NCBI GenBank assembly: GCA_030620095.1 | Contig: JAUTXW010002366.1 | Location: forward strand, 303,001-367,000 | DNA length: 64,000 nt | Source: Kuschelorhynchus macadamiae | Taxonomy: Eukaryota; Arthropoda; Insecta; Coleoptera; Curculionidae | Reading direction: 5' to 3' | In this document: one piece after another, positions 43,139 to 53,834 of the stretch | Numbering within the stretch: position 1 is the first letter of the stretch | Layout of the letters: each line of letters opens with the position of its first letter | The notes under the pieces: model-generated | What the model was told of the DNA's origin: nothing | What the model saw: the letters and a program-made list of their open reading frames with translations, nothing else | The model's database searches: none | Position numbers and translations under genes: made by a program

Positions 43139-43465
43139 TGCCGCATCCAATGACTCAAATGTAGTCGACGACTAATAATCCGGGAACATGGCACCCAACG
43201 CGGTCAAGGATCAATCATCCGGGAACAACTACTTGCCTTTCGTTTTTATAGTTGCAACCTGTTTTGTTTTTCGTGCGCTTCAAGTTGAACCTTTCAAGAT
43301 TTATTTTAAATTGATAGAATTTATAACCTGTTTATAATTTAAAGTATTATACTGAGTCGAGATAAATTTTTTGTACTTTCTCCTAAACTTGTAAAGACGG
43401 TTTGTACTATTTAGATCACTACTACGGGGTTTATAGGAAAAGAAAAAATTAATTATTTAAAAAGA
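43139..43465. other. non-coding stretch beside the MULE
   Basis: Contains two AATCCGGGAAC / ATCCGGGAAC direct repeats (43177-43188 and 43218-43229). No gene. Confidence 0.4.
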
Positions 43466-43651
43466 ATGCCCTCAAGTGAAGATAAAATTTTAAAGGCTAA
43501 AGCCTTGAGGCAAATTGCCATTTCACAACTCTCATTCATTATTGATGCAGCAACACTGGCCAAAAGCAGCGCTCGCCAACCCGTCGATGGCGAGCTACCT
43601 GTAGCTCGCAAGGGAAATTCTGGTAGCTCGTACCTCGCAAAACATTTTTAA
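43466..43651 (+). CDS. short hypothetical ORF
   Basis: 61 codons from ATG. The helical first half (SSEDKILKAKALRQIAISQLSFIIDAATLAK) could be a gag-like N-terminus, but nothing confirms it. Stop at 43649. Confidence 0.25.
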   Translation: MPSSEDKILKAKALRQIAISQLSFIIDAATLAKSSARQPVDGELPVARKGNSGSSYLAKHF

Positions 43652-43804
43652 AATATAAAAGATTTACATTCTCTAATTGGTCGAATTCTCATAATATACG
43701 CGAGCGGCGGCAACACTGCGGTAAACGATATGTACCCGACGCGACGTCACCCCGCTAAAATCGACTAGAATTGATCAGCGCGACAACGTGCTTGGGTTCG
43801 GGAA

Positions 43805-44044
43805 CGAAATTCTATTAAAGTTTTTAACACAGAGCATCTGTTACATAAATGGCTAGTAAATGAAGGCTACGTTCAAACTATCGAAGAATTTATAGCCAAT
43901 AATCAAGTTGTAGCTAAACATCGTGTAGTGGGTTTAACGTATGTAGAAAAAAAATTACAGGGGAGCTTTAATGCACTTAAAATTCCAATTTACAAAGTTT
44001 TTTCAAAAAGACAGACTAGTTCATCGTACTTTAAAACATATTAA
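43805..44044 (+). pseudogene. hypothetical open frame without start
   Basis: 79 open codons, protein-like (TEHLLHKWLVNEGYVQTIEEFIANN, then VVGLTYVEKKLQG). No ATG and no recognised family. Confidence 0.3.
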
Positions 44045-44129
44045 AAGAAAGAAAAACAGTCTTTATATCCCAATAAAAATGTAATACCATATTTATTATA
44101 TCATCGGTATATTCGTATTTCGAAATTAG

Positions 44130-44605
44130 CAATCCTGGAATGGGATCTCATTCCGGCAGCCATTCTATTTTCAATATTTACTATTCGTTTCCTTGTCTTC
44201 CGTTAACTAATAAATCCAAATTGGAGAATATTTCTATAGGGCAGTAATAAAATCAGCTGATGTTAAATTATATGGTAACGAAAAATGTTTTCGAAGGCTT
44301 ATTCAAGAGATAAAAGATCTAGAGGTCACCGGATTGGAATTCGAAAATAATTTACGTGTGCATTTTTTTATGGTTTTGGTAATAGGGGATAATTTGGAGT
44401 TGAATACATTTTTAGGCTTTAGCAAATAATTTTCTAGTATTTGTTTTGCAGACTTTGGAAAGCAAAAAAACCGATACCCAAAAAATGTCGGTTGAAAACC
44501 CTAACCTTCTTAGAAACATTGCAAACTATAGATCTGACTTGGCCACTAACAGACCTGAATTTACAAGAATTATTACATGCTCTTTATTAAATAAAATACC
44601 TTAGT
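44130..44605 (+). pseudogene. remnant of a TE-associated insect protein
   Basis: Successive frames encode NPGMGSHSGSHSIFNIYYSFPCLP, KCFRRLIQEIKDLEVTGLEF, HFFMVLVIGDNLELNTFLGFSK, and after a TTTTGCAG acceptor (44452) TLESKKTDTQKMSVENPNLLRN-ANYRSDL. The order resembles a widespread uncharacterised repeat-associated insect protein (GSHS-YYSFPCL ... GLIIGDNLGLN-ILGF). Domain name not known to me. Multiple breaks. Confidence 0.5.
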
Positions 44606-44905
44606 TTGAGTAGTATAGCAGGGGCGGCCTCGGAACACTTCGATGGCATCTTTGACCAAAGACTGGGCGTGTCCCTTCTTCGTCGCACCTGTCGTGGAAG
44701 AAAGATGTCTTGAGTTACCTGTCATTTTAGTTCGCATCTCTCTTAAGTGTTACACTTGATTTACACAGGTAGGTACCAAAAGCGTAGAAATCAGCAAAAT
44801 AATTAGTTCATAAATAAGTTAAATATTTGTTTCGAATAATAGTTTATACCAGGTGAAAAAAAAACCTATAGCACTTAAAATTTAACTATTTTAAGTTTAC
44901 TGGGT

Positions 44906-44958
<53 letters not shown>

Positions 44959-45212
44959 GCATATGTACTCTATAACTATAAATATATAGAGGATTTAATA
45001 AAGTCGTTCACGAACTAGACTGGTGGTAATATATGCCTGTTCCAGTCGACAGAACGTGTCAAAAGTATAATGGGAACTGAATATCTCGCAAACATGTGTA
45101 CGCTTTGCCGCTCTGAAAAATTTCACAAAGAGGTTTTCGGACAAAAGAAAATTAATAGACATACCGTTTTGCATCAAAAGAGAGCACGAAAGAAGGAGAA
45201 GGCTGCAAAATA
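44606..45212. other. no gene; (TA)n microsatellite
   Basis: A (TA)24 tract lies at 44909-44956, directly followed by the 25-base sequence that recurs at 46024-46048. Otherwise nothing recognised. Confidence 0.5.
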
Positions 45213-45671
45213 ATGAGTAAATTTGTTTTACTTGTCTTTGGTATTCTTTTCAATTATTATTATTATATCTTAAGGTTATCTACTAATAGTCAACCAACGA
45301 CGATGACGACGACGACAGAGAGATATTACCCAGAAGAGCGCAGTTATAATTTTGTTTTAATTATAAATAAACGATATTATATTTTGAGATATCTAAGTTT
45401 AAGGACATTTCAAGACACTGGTTATAATGTATGGTTTCACATACATTATGGTTTAATAAAATCTGATGAAAATGTAAAGCCAAACGATAAAATATTTAAT
45501 TTAGCTAATCAGCAAATAGGTGTAGTGCCTCACTTAAAAGACAATGTTTCAAACAAAACATATGTTTCCGTGAATATTAATGAATCTGCAGATATATCTT
45601 GTAACTGGTATACTGCCAGATATTTTCGAAATAAAAACATATATCTTGAAAATAAGCCTGTAGAACTGTAA
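45213..45671 (+). CDS. hypothetical 152-residue protein, possible signal/membrane anchor
   Basis: Intact ORF from ATG 45213. Residues 4-22 are strongly hydrophobic (FVLLVFGILFNYYYYIL), suggesting a signal anchor; then a short Thr-rich linker and a Tyr-rich globular-looking domain (FVLIINKRYYILRYLSLRTF, VWFHIHYGLI). It lies between a pair of 25-base direct repeats (44956-44980 and 46024-46048). No homologue recognised. Given polymerase copy D at 47.5-48.3 kb it could belong to the virus-like element; inference only. Confidence 0.5.
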   Translation: MSKFVLLVFGILFNYYYYILRLSTNSQPTTMTTTTERYYPEERSYNFVLIINKRYYILRYLSLRTFQDTGYNVWFHIHYGLIKSDENVKPNDKIFNLANQQIGVVPHLKDNVSNKTYVSVNINESADISCNWYTARYFRNKNIYLENKPVEL

Positions 45672-46232
45672 GACATTTTTAGTGCAAATTCCACTATTTA
45701 CAGCACTGATCAGACAGAATTAGGAGACATTTTAGTGTAAATTCTGTTTACAGTACATATCCAATTATGTATCTATTATAATAGGACTCTGTACATACAC
45801 AGAATGGATTTTGAAAGAATACATTTTTTATGTCAAAGATGAAAAAAATATTAATAAGCACTTAAAACATTTTGTGATACTTGTTTAGTGAATTATGTAT
45901 TTGGTGTAAATAGTATTAGGTCTATTAAAGCCTATACTGATATGAAGTTACAGGCACCTCGTATTATTAATATGGAATTTTCTTTGGGCGATATACCTAA
46001 ATTAGGACGTATGTAGTGTTAAAAATGCATATGTACTCTATAACTATATTATAAATCTTTTACCTGATTAAACGTTTTAGGTAAAAAAAAAACACTGTTT
46101 TTTATTTCTAATATAATTTCGCTATTACAGACAGAAGTCAAAAAATATTTTAAAAATTATCAGTTTTGAAAAGGAGTTTAAAAGTTTGCAGGGATAAAAA
46201 GTTACTAGTTAGTAATTTTTTCTAATCATACC
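45672..46232. repeat. short tandem repeat and 25-base direct repeat
   Basis: Two diverged units with GACATTTTAGTG-AAATTC and TTTACAG lie at 45671-45755. The sequence ending ATGTACTCTATAACTATA at 46048 is identical over 25 bases to 44956-44980. A short open stretch before it (RIINMEFSLGDIPKLGRM, stop at 46015) looks protein-like. Confidence 0.6.
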
Positions 46233-46654
46233 ATGGATCCTAGGTGGCATAAAGTGTTTATATCCACAACAAGAATCGAAAATCAGTCTAGTTCCAGTCA
46301 GCAAAGGATTTTTCCCCCGTTTGTTTACGATATCGATAATATTATAAATATAAAATATAAGCAGTAGAAAAAAATTTAATCCTACAACATAATGATATCA
46401 CTATAAATTTTACCTATGACGACCTTGTGGAGTTTTTGGAGTTCCTCGACAACATGAGTGATTTTTTCTGTGACACTAAATTTTACATCGGTGAATACCT
46501 TCATATACATTAATGGATCGAAGATGAAACTAGAGGTTTGTCCATGTTCGATATCCACACTACTGCTTTAATGACTTGAAGAGAAAATATTTTAGAATTA
46601 TTTTTAGCTCATAGACATTCTATCTATGAATTTGTTTGTCGCTCGCTAGATTAA
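46233..46654 (+). pseudogene. unrecognised ORF with one frameshift and two stops
   Basis: ATG at 46233 opens 44 codons (DPRWHKVFISTTRIENQSSSS, then FPPFVYDIDNII). In a second frame from about 46370, FTYDDLVEFLEFLDNMSDFFC, WIEDETRGLSMFDIH and ENILELFLAHRHSIYEFVC follow with two in-frame stops to 46654. The composition is clearly that of a real acidic protein. Not recognised. Confidence 0.4.
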
Positions 46655-46741
46655 ATAAAACTTGTTTATCAAAATTATGGGTTTTTTCGTTTTTCTATAA
46701 GTCTACTATTAAACGTATATTAAAACTATCGTCTCGTAAGT

Positions 46742-47487
46742 AGCAAAGAAACAGAATTGAAGGCTATGCTAGAAGAACTAAACACAGCATCAAACAAAAT
46801 AGGCCTAGAAATGAATCTATCAAAAACTAAAATACTTTCTAATCATGACATACAACTAAATTTATACAACAGAATAATAGAATAAGTAGAAAAGTATACA
46901 TATCTGAGCCACGAGATAAGACTGGGCAAGGACAATCAAACGGCAGAAGGTGGAAGAAGAAAAGGTCTCTCTAGGGCAGCATTTGGCAAACGCAAGCACA
47001 TATTCAAGAACAATGAAATTTCAATAAACCTGAAAAGACAAGTATATAACTCTTGCATATTGCCAGTTTCCACTTATGGACTGGAGACTATGATTCTGAC
47101 TGCCAAAAGCACCAACAAATTGCGAGTGATGCAAAGGGCGATGGAATGAATCATGTTGGGCATAACCCTTCGTAAGAAACGGTGAAATAAGAAAAAGAAC
47201 TGGTGTAGTTGGCATTATACAACGAATAGCCCAACTGAAATGGAGCTGGGTAGGTCATATCGCCAGACAAAACGAAAGAAGGTGGACAGCGAGAATATTA
47301 TTTTGCAGACCAAGAGAGACAAAGAGAAGTAGGGGAAGACCACAGAAGAGATGGATTGACGATGTAAGAAAAGTAGCGGGAAGAGACTGGTACTTGAAAG
47401 CGAGAGACAGAGAGTCATGGAAAATTTTAAGAGAGGCCTACATCCAGGAGTTGAACAACATAGGCTGAGGAAGAAGAAGAAGTCGGG
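46742..47487 (+). mobile_element. 5'-truncated RTE-clade LINE tail
   Basis: Encodes the C-terminal end of an RTE/BovB-type reverse transcriptase: GLEMNLSKTKILSN, VEKYTYLSHEIRLGKDNQ, LKRQVYNSCILPVSTYGLET, then after a frame change QLKWSWVGHIARQNERRW, RPRETKRSRGRPQKRW-DD, and a GAGGAAGAAGAAGAAG tail at 47467-47482. It is dead on arrival in the usual way for 5'-truncated LINE copies. Confidence 0.88.
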
Positions 47488-47519
47488 GACGCCTTTAGCT
47501 TTTTTAGTTAGCTTTCCCT

Positions 47520-48275
47520 CAAAATTCACACAATAAGCTTTCGCTCATGTACCACAAAACTCCCAAACAATTTTTTTTTGCATATTCATCTTTCATTCGA
47601 CCCAAAACAGATGAGTTAACAGGAACACCATGTGGGTTATCATGCGAGTAATTTGAAGTATCGAATCTGTCTAAGTTTTATTTCATATCATCGTAGAGAT
47701 TTTCGGTGGTAACATACATTACATTGCAAAATGAGAGAGTCAATATCTGTGTAAAGTAAGAGAGCAGCATTGCCGTATTTTGGTTTGATATACTCGTACA
47801 GAAAGTCATAAATTGTAGTCTTGCAAATAGAAGACCGAAAATCTACATAAATAGGTTTATTATATGTAACTTTCTGTTTCTGCATTTGAATATCAACCAG
47901 ATTTGCGGAGAAAATGGTACTGTTCTTAAAATGAGGTTTGGCGATTAACGCGTCTGCCCCCTCTTACCAACATTTTCCCAATGAGTAACCAGTTTAATAT
48001 CTACCCTATTGTCAACATTTTCCATAGTTTTACCGAACACGGCATTTTTCATAAGTTAAAAAAAAGTCTTTTTTCAAACTTGTTTTGAGCTTTATTTTAT
48101 CGTGGTCAGGTCGATATATTTTTTAAGCCAGGGAGACTGATCGAAAGAAAGAACGCGATGATTTTTGGTGAGAGCTAACCCATTGTCTAAACACTGTCGC
48201 AAATTTTGAAGGTGAATAATATATTTTTCTTTTCTCTTTAAATTTGGAATTAATTCTGAAATATTAGCCTTAGAC
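47520..48275 (-). pseudogene. pPolB copy D (minus strand)
   Basis: Reading down from 48275: SELIPNLKRKEKYIIHLQNLRQ, IHRVLSFDQSPWLKKYIDL, motif B as NAVFGKTMENV, ALIAKPHFKNSTIFS, YNKPIYVDF, motif C LLYTDIDSLIL at about 47733-47765, then FDTSNYSHDNPHGVP and VLGRMKDEY. Several frameshifts. Motif A and everything before it are missing. Same family as copies A and B, which run on the opposite strand. Confidence 0.85.
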
Positions 48276-48321
48276 TACTCTGGCTTGATAGACTGCAGCA
48301 AAAACATGTTTTATCAAATAT

Positions 48322-49291
48322 ATGAGTTCTTGCAAAATATTGGGAAAATTTCTGTTTATGCTAGTAATTAAGTTGGCCAACCCATTAAGCCCTTTACTTG
48401 CTGAAATATTTTTGGATAGTGTTGAAAATCAAATTAATAAACACCCTCTTTTTAAACATTTCATATATTGGCACAGATATGTTGATGATGTTTTAACTTG
48501 TTTTACAGAAACCGAACGACAAATAAACATTTTTCTTGAATATATTAATAACCTTCATCGTAATATAAAATTTACAATTGAAGTAGAATCTAACAGCAGC
48601 ATAAATTTTCTAGATTTAACCATTAAAAGACTTAATAATAAACTTGATTTTTCTGTATATCATAAACCTTCACATACGGACACTACCATACATAATTCCT
48701 GATTCATAGACTAATCTCTCTACCCCTTAGCAAAACTAATTTTCAGACTGAGCTCAACATTATAAAACAAATCGCGATAAACAATGGATATTCTGTAAAT
48801 ATAATAGAAAAATTCTACAGAAAAAGCTATATAAAAAATCTATAAATATGGTTTGTCCTAATTTCAATGAAAAAACAAATGCACATAAAGTTATATCATT
48901 TATAGGAGATCCAAGTTATAAAGTAGGTAAATTTCTTAACAGTTTAGATATTAGGATTGCGTATAAAACTAATAATTCTTTAAGTAAGTTCATTAAAAAT
49001 AATAAAACGAAATCTGAAAAACTTAAACATTCAGGTGTATACTAACTAAATTGTGGAGACTGTGACAAAACGTATATAGGTCAAACCGGCAGATATTTTG
49101 GTAAAAGAATAGATGAACATTATAAATGCTTTATTAAGGAAAAGCCCGAATCCAATTATGCTAATCACTTAATTGAGACGGGCCATGCCTTTGATAACAA
49201 TTTTGAAATATTGCACAAGGAAAACAAGGGTCATAAACTAAATTTGCTGGAGTCTCTAGAAATAAATAAGCCCAAACGATCAAACCGCTTG
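48322..49291 (+). pseudogene. Penelope reverse transcriptase and GIY-YIG endonuclease
   Basis: RT: PLSPLLAEIFLDSVE, YWHRYVDDVLTCF with the catalytic YVDD, SINFLDLTIKR, YHKPSHTDTTIHNS (to 48702). Frame changes follow, then PNFNEKTNAHKVI and the GIY-YIG region: GVY, in-frame TAA at 49043, LNCGDCDKTYIGQTGR, KRIDEHYKCF, SNYANHLIETGHAF. In PLEs this endonuclease makes the nick that primes reverse transcription. Nonsense and frameshifts make it inactive. Confidence 0.85.
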
Positions 49292-49295
49292 TTAA

Positions 49296-51614
49296 CCCTT
49301 TCCGTACGGCTGACGCATTGAATTTGCTGTACAGACGGCTGTCGCATATGGTCGACACCATATATTCTGTCTCCTGGACGTGTCGGTTGGGATGCGACGC
49401 ACTTTTTTTTTTGATTTGACATATAGACTGGTGTCGCAGTATTTGCGTTCACTGCATGCTTGCCACTCAGACGACTGACGCATATAGTCGACACTGTCGA
49501 TAATATGCGACATCCGGCAACCTGGCAAGTCCAGGGAAGCTGAAGCACATTGCTTGTGTTTTAGCGCCAGTATGCCTTGGAATGTCTTCCGAGAGTGTTG
49601 CTGGTCCCTCCGGGACCTCGTCGCGGGCAAAAAAGCAAAAAACAAGTCACGAAGGCTACTGTGAATTATCTGATGCTGAAGTACGTGCTATGTGCCGGAT
49701 TCTGACAGTGAAAGCGAAGAATGGGAAAACCTTGAAGATGAACTGGAAGAAGAGCAGGATGAGGTAGATATTGAAAATAATTTGAATAACGACTCGGGAG
49801 ATATTGAACCGGGGAATATTGAACAGTTGGACATAGTTTCGAGTCAAAACGATTTTCAGCCTACGTGTTTGACAATAGCAGCAGTGGTTTAAAAAATGAA
49901 AACCTATTAAACGAGACTCTGGAGGTAAACTATTTTTTAAGCTTATTTACTGAAGAGCTTGCCACTATTATTTTAGCCGAAACTAATCGGTATGCACAAG
50001 AACAAATAGCAAACAATTGGAAAGATATTGATGTCGTTGAGTTTTTTAATTTTATATCTCTAACGTTACTTATGCCTCATATAAAGAAAACAGACATAAA
50101 GGATTATTGGTCCAAAGATAGTTTGATTCGTACTCCTATTTTTAGTGAAAAGATGAGTCGCGATAGATACCTTGCTATACTAAGATACTTACATTTTTCC
50201 AATAATGCAGAAGGCAACCCTAATGATCGTATGCGCAAGCTAGGAGTTGTATTAGACACAATAAAATCACAGTTTCAACGTCAGTTCTACCCGTTTGAAG
50301 ATCTGGTTATCGACGAGAGCATGATTTTATTTAAGGGCCGCTTGAGTTTTAAGCAGTACATTAAAACCAAAAAGCACCGCTTTGGAATAAAGCTCTACGT
50401 TTTATGTGATTGTGAAACAGGTTTCGTTTTAGATTGTTTGCTATATATTGGAAAAAACACTGACGTACCACTTATCGATAATCTTGGTTCATCTGGATCA
50501 GTTGTAGTTAAACTCTTAGAACCATATATGAACAAAGGGCACACCATTTATAGCGACAATTACTATACTAGCCCCTTGTTATCCACATATCTTTATGATT
50601 ACAAAATCAACTCTTGCGGAACGGTCCGTCTTAACAGAACACAGATGCCGAAGCTAAAACAAAAAGTGAATAAGGGTGAAATAGACTGGAAAAGTAGTAC
50701 GAACATATTAGCCTTGAAATGGAAGGATCGCCGGGACGTCGCTATGTTAACAACTTTTCACGAAAATGAAGTAATAAAACTACAAAAAATTGATAGAGTA
50801 ACTCAGCAGCCTCAGAAGAAGCCTTTGTGTGTAATTGACTATAATCCACAAATGGGCGCTATTGATAGGTCGGACATGATGATAAGCTCTGTAGACACTA
50901 CACGAAAAACCATAAAGTGGTACAAAAAGGTATTTTTTCATACACTAGATCTCTGTATGTTGAATGCTCATGCGTTGTATTGCACCCAAAATGCACAAAA
51001 GGTCCCATTTCCCAAATTTCGTCGAGAAGTTATTCGACAAATGTTGGAGAGGTTTGTTTACATTTTTCTAGTTATTTTTTCCATAATATTATGCATTTTG
51101 TTTTATTTTTAGATATTCAATAGAAAACTCTAGGGGGAATTTATGGAACGTTGGCACTGCCAGACTAACAGAAAGACATTTTCCGGAAGAAATAAGCCGT
51201 AAAAACGGAAAATTGCAAAGAAGACGATTTGTAGTTTGCGCCCAAACCAAAAATATCGAGAAAAAGCGTAAGGAGACTAGGTTTATATGTAGAGTGCAAT
51301 GTTGGCCTCTGTATTCCTTGTTTCAAAATTTATCACGAAATTCGAGATTTTTAGTCATAAAAAATAATTTCAGTTCATGTTTTTTAAACTTTTATTTCTA
51401 GAATAAGCGTTTGTTTTTGTTTTGTTTCGTTATACATAATAATAGTTAATAATAAAGTATAGTTGAATAAAAAAATCATGCATTTAACATTTAATAACAA
51501 TGAAAGGTACCATGCCAGGATGGTGTCGCACATAGTCGACAGCCGTCTGTACAGCACAGGAAAAAGTCCCGTCTAGACGGAAAAAATGTTGAAAAGTCTG
51601 CCGACCGGAAAGGG
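49296..51614 (+). mobile_element. piggyBac-family DNA transposon
   Basis: Target TTAA on both sides (49292-49295 and 51615-51618); tips CCCTTTCCG at 49296-49304 and inverted at 51606-51614. Removing it and one TTAA joins the Penelope frame RSNRLL-NDQVELKTS. Internal subterminal sequences with TGTCGCAYATRGTCGACA-like palindromes lie near both ends. Confidence 0.93.
49582..51353 (+). pseudogene. piggyBac transposase, frameshifted at both ends
   Basis: The N-terminal segment (SSESVAGPSGTSSRAKKQK), an acidic region from 49692 (SDSESEEWENLEDE) and the core from 49865 are in three frames. The core is open: catalytic Asp in DESMILFKGR, SDNYYTSPLL and YNPQMGAIDRSDMM. A small C-terminal intron is likely (GTTTGT after 51052, acceptor TTTTTAG at 51112). 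The terminal Cys-rich zinc domain (ECNVGLCIPCFKIYH) is reached only after another shift near 51290. PGBD4-like. Core plausible, whole protein broken. Confidence 0.85.
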
Positions 51615-51618
51615 TTAA

Positions 51619-52343
51619 ATGACCAAGTAGAACTTAAAACGTCACTTTTATTAAATATATTTTAGTTTTAGATTATTCTCGTTTATGGCTTGTAGGTAAA
51701 AATTCCCAGACCATTTTATATTGTTAAAAATTTTCCAAATCTTTTTATTACACCTAGTTATAAAAATATGGTTTTACTCTTTAATGTGTTCATTCGAGAT
51801 GTAACGTCCAAAGAAGCTACTGTGTTAGCGAAACATATCACGTTTTTAGTAAACTAATATAGTAGAAGTGTTTTGTAAAAAATAGTTGTTTTGTTACATC
51901 TTACATAATTATTATTATACATACGATAACCAATTTTGATTTAGATATATGTAAAACTGCTTTATTTAGGAAAAATAATTAGTTATATACAATTCAAATG
52001 AATGAAATGAGGAAAATTGATAATTGTATTGTAAGAAATCTTAATCGTCGTGATAAATATATAGAAAGAAGCCTTGAAAATGTGTTGATACCTTAGCAAT
52101 GTTATGTGTGAAAAAAATAACATGTCTAAAAATACGATAACGACTTGAATAAATACGATTTACATAGTATTTTAGTTAACCTTTTATTTCAATCCCCATT
52201 ACTATATATATTTACAATAAACAATGTTTACGTTTAAATATATTTTTCTAGTAGAAAACGTGCTTAAGCGTAAAGGAGATAAGGTAGTTACGTGGTTAGG
52301 TTTTGAGAATAAACACAGTTCGATTGATAAAAACAATGTTCAA
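51619..52343. other. Penelope 3' UTR and non-coding flank
   Basis: No ORF after the short Penelope tail. The motif ACGTCCAAAGAAGCTACTGT and GTTAGCGAAACA at 51804-51835, with pairing ends AACGT/ACGTT (51803-51807, 51840-51844), resembles the hammerhead-like sequences reported in Penelope elements, degenerate here. Confidence 0.4.
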
Positions 52344-52461
<118 letters not shown>

Positions 52462-52550
52462 TCTGGAAATCACTATAAAAGAACTTGCATCCTAGATATT
52501 TACCACTTCCAATCCAAGTCTAACAAAATAAAAATGCCTATACTGCCTAA

Positions 52551-52787
52551 TTCTTGTGTTTTAAGTGTAAAGGAGAAATACTACATAGAGAACGCCTACG
52601 ATATACAAATAGATGTGCTTCTTGTACTTATGATAGTCGATATAAAGAAAACAATGGTCAAAAACATGTATACAAATGTTTTTACAATAATCTAAATAAT
52701 TCATCATCAAGGCCAAGAAATGTATAGTCACGAGAACAAGAAGTAGAATTCGAGGGACCTGGACAACCATTTGACCGTGTTCAATAA
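52551..52787 (+). pseudogene. short Cys-rich open frame
   Basis: In one frame, FLCFKCKGEILHRERLRYTNRCASC... gives two C-x2-C pairs 17 residues apart, like a small zinc ribbon; one TAG at 52725 interrupts it and 19 more codons follow to 52787 (EFEGPGQPFDRVQ). No start codon. Not recognised. Confidence 0.3.
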
Positions 52788-52874
52788 TAAATTCAATAAT
52801 TAAAACTATGTCAGAATGATATTTTCAATTTAAAATCTATTTGAAAATGAAAGTTGCTATTTGTTTTATTTTTA

Positions 52875-52877
<3 letters not shown>

Positions 52878-52950
<73 letters not shown>
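52878..52950. repeat. (AT)n microsatellite at the errantivirus left edge
   Basis: About 36 AT units directly before the truncated gag. A second (AT)n tract closes the other end of the same element at 57657-57707. Confidence 0.9.
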
Positions 52951-52954
52951 CACA

Positions 52955-53834
52955 CATATATAATTTTTGCGGTGAAGCAGAGCTTCTCCCTAGATTTTTA
53001 CAGATTTGTCAAAAATTAGTAACGAAATTTTACGATACTGAGGATGAGGATAATTTCAAAATACGAAAATTCGATGACGTAAAAACATCTCTTATTCACG
53101 CATATGCGGATAAAAGAGATTTATTCACTTTAGCTCTTGAATTGGCAGACTATAAGAAACAACAAAACGAATCTCCTTTCGAGTTTTATTCAAGAATTCA
53201 ACAAAAAAACTTAATTTAATTTGTTCTTATATTACAACACACAGCGCAAACAATGCATGTTTGATACTTAAAGAATACCATAATGCGTTAGCTTTAAGAG
53301 TATTACTTAGAGGCCTCAAAGATCCCATTGGCTCCTTAATGAGAACCAAAAATCCGCATAATCTGAATGAAGCTCTTGGCATGTTAACGAATGATTTTCA
53401 ATTAGAATCATGTCAAAATAAAAACAAAGCGCCAAATAAACCATCTACAAGTCAAAATAATTTTACCCCTAGACCAGGTCCAAGTGTGCCTGTTAACAAT
53501 CAAAATGTTTTCGGTGGAAACCAAAATAAAAATTTAAATTTACCTAAACCAACACCCATGAGTATTTCAACAGTAAATACTTTCAGGCCAAATCAAAGCA
53601 ATCAATAATTCTAGAACAAATTCCCAAAATTTTAGACGAACAAATTCAAGGCCTAATTACGTGGTAGAAGAATTGTATAATATCGAAGACCAACCAGCGG
53701 AATATTCAGAAGAGTATTTAGAGGATGAAAATACTGAACTAATTGATCAGTTTTTTCACCCATCAGCCTCGGAAACAAATATACCGGAAATAACGGAAAT
53801 TGTGGAGAACCACAACCCCCAAAATTCGAGCTAA
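52955..53834 (+). pseudogene. gag: Gypsy-2 gag
   Basis: Three frame pieces. ELLPRFLQICQKLVTKFYDT and ADKRDLFTLALELADYKKQQ-SPFEFYSRIQQ (to 53216), NALALRVLLRGLKDPIGSLMRTKNP-NLNEALGMLTNDFQ (53261-53608), then an Asn/Pro-rich tail and VVEELYNIEDQPAEY to about 53834. The fold and motifs are those of Ty3/gypsy capsid. The N-terminal third is absent. Confidence 0.75.

Larger units (their letters stand above)
48318..51900 (+). mobile_element. Penelope-like element, 5' truncated, split by piggyBac
   Basis: RT end and GIY-YIG domain at 48322-49291, then the piggyBac element, then the C-terminal tail (NDQVELKTSLLLNIF) from 51619 to the stop at about 51664 and a 3' UTR. The right limit is not defined. 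A GAAAC-containing folded motif sits at 51803-51844. Confidence 0.8.

Noticed and set aside
47021..47529. Minus-strand ORFs of 64 and 104 codons
   Set aside because: Antisense to the RTE reverse transcriptase tail; hydrophobic Ser/Phe/Leu shadow.
49161..49847. Minus-strand ORFs near the piggyBac left end
   Set aside because: Run through the TIR, subterminal repeats and the transposase N-terminus; no independent support.
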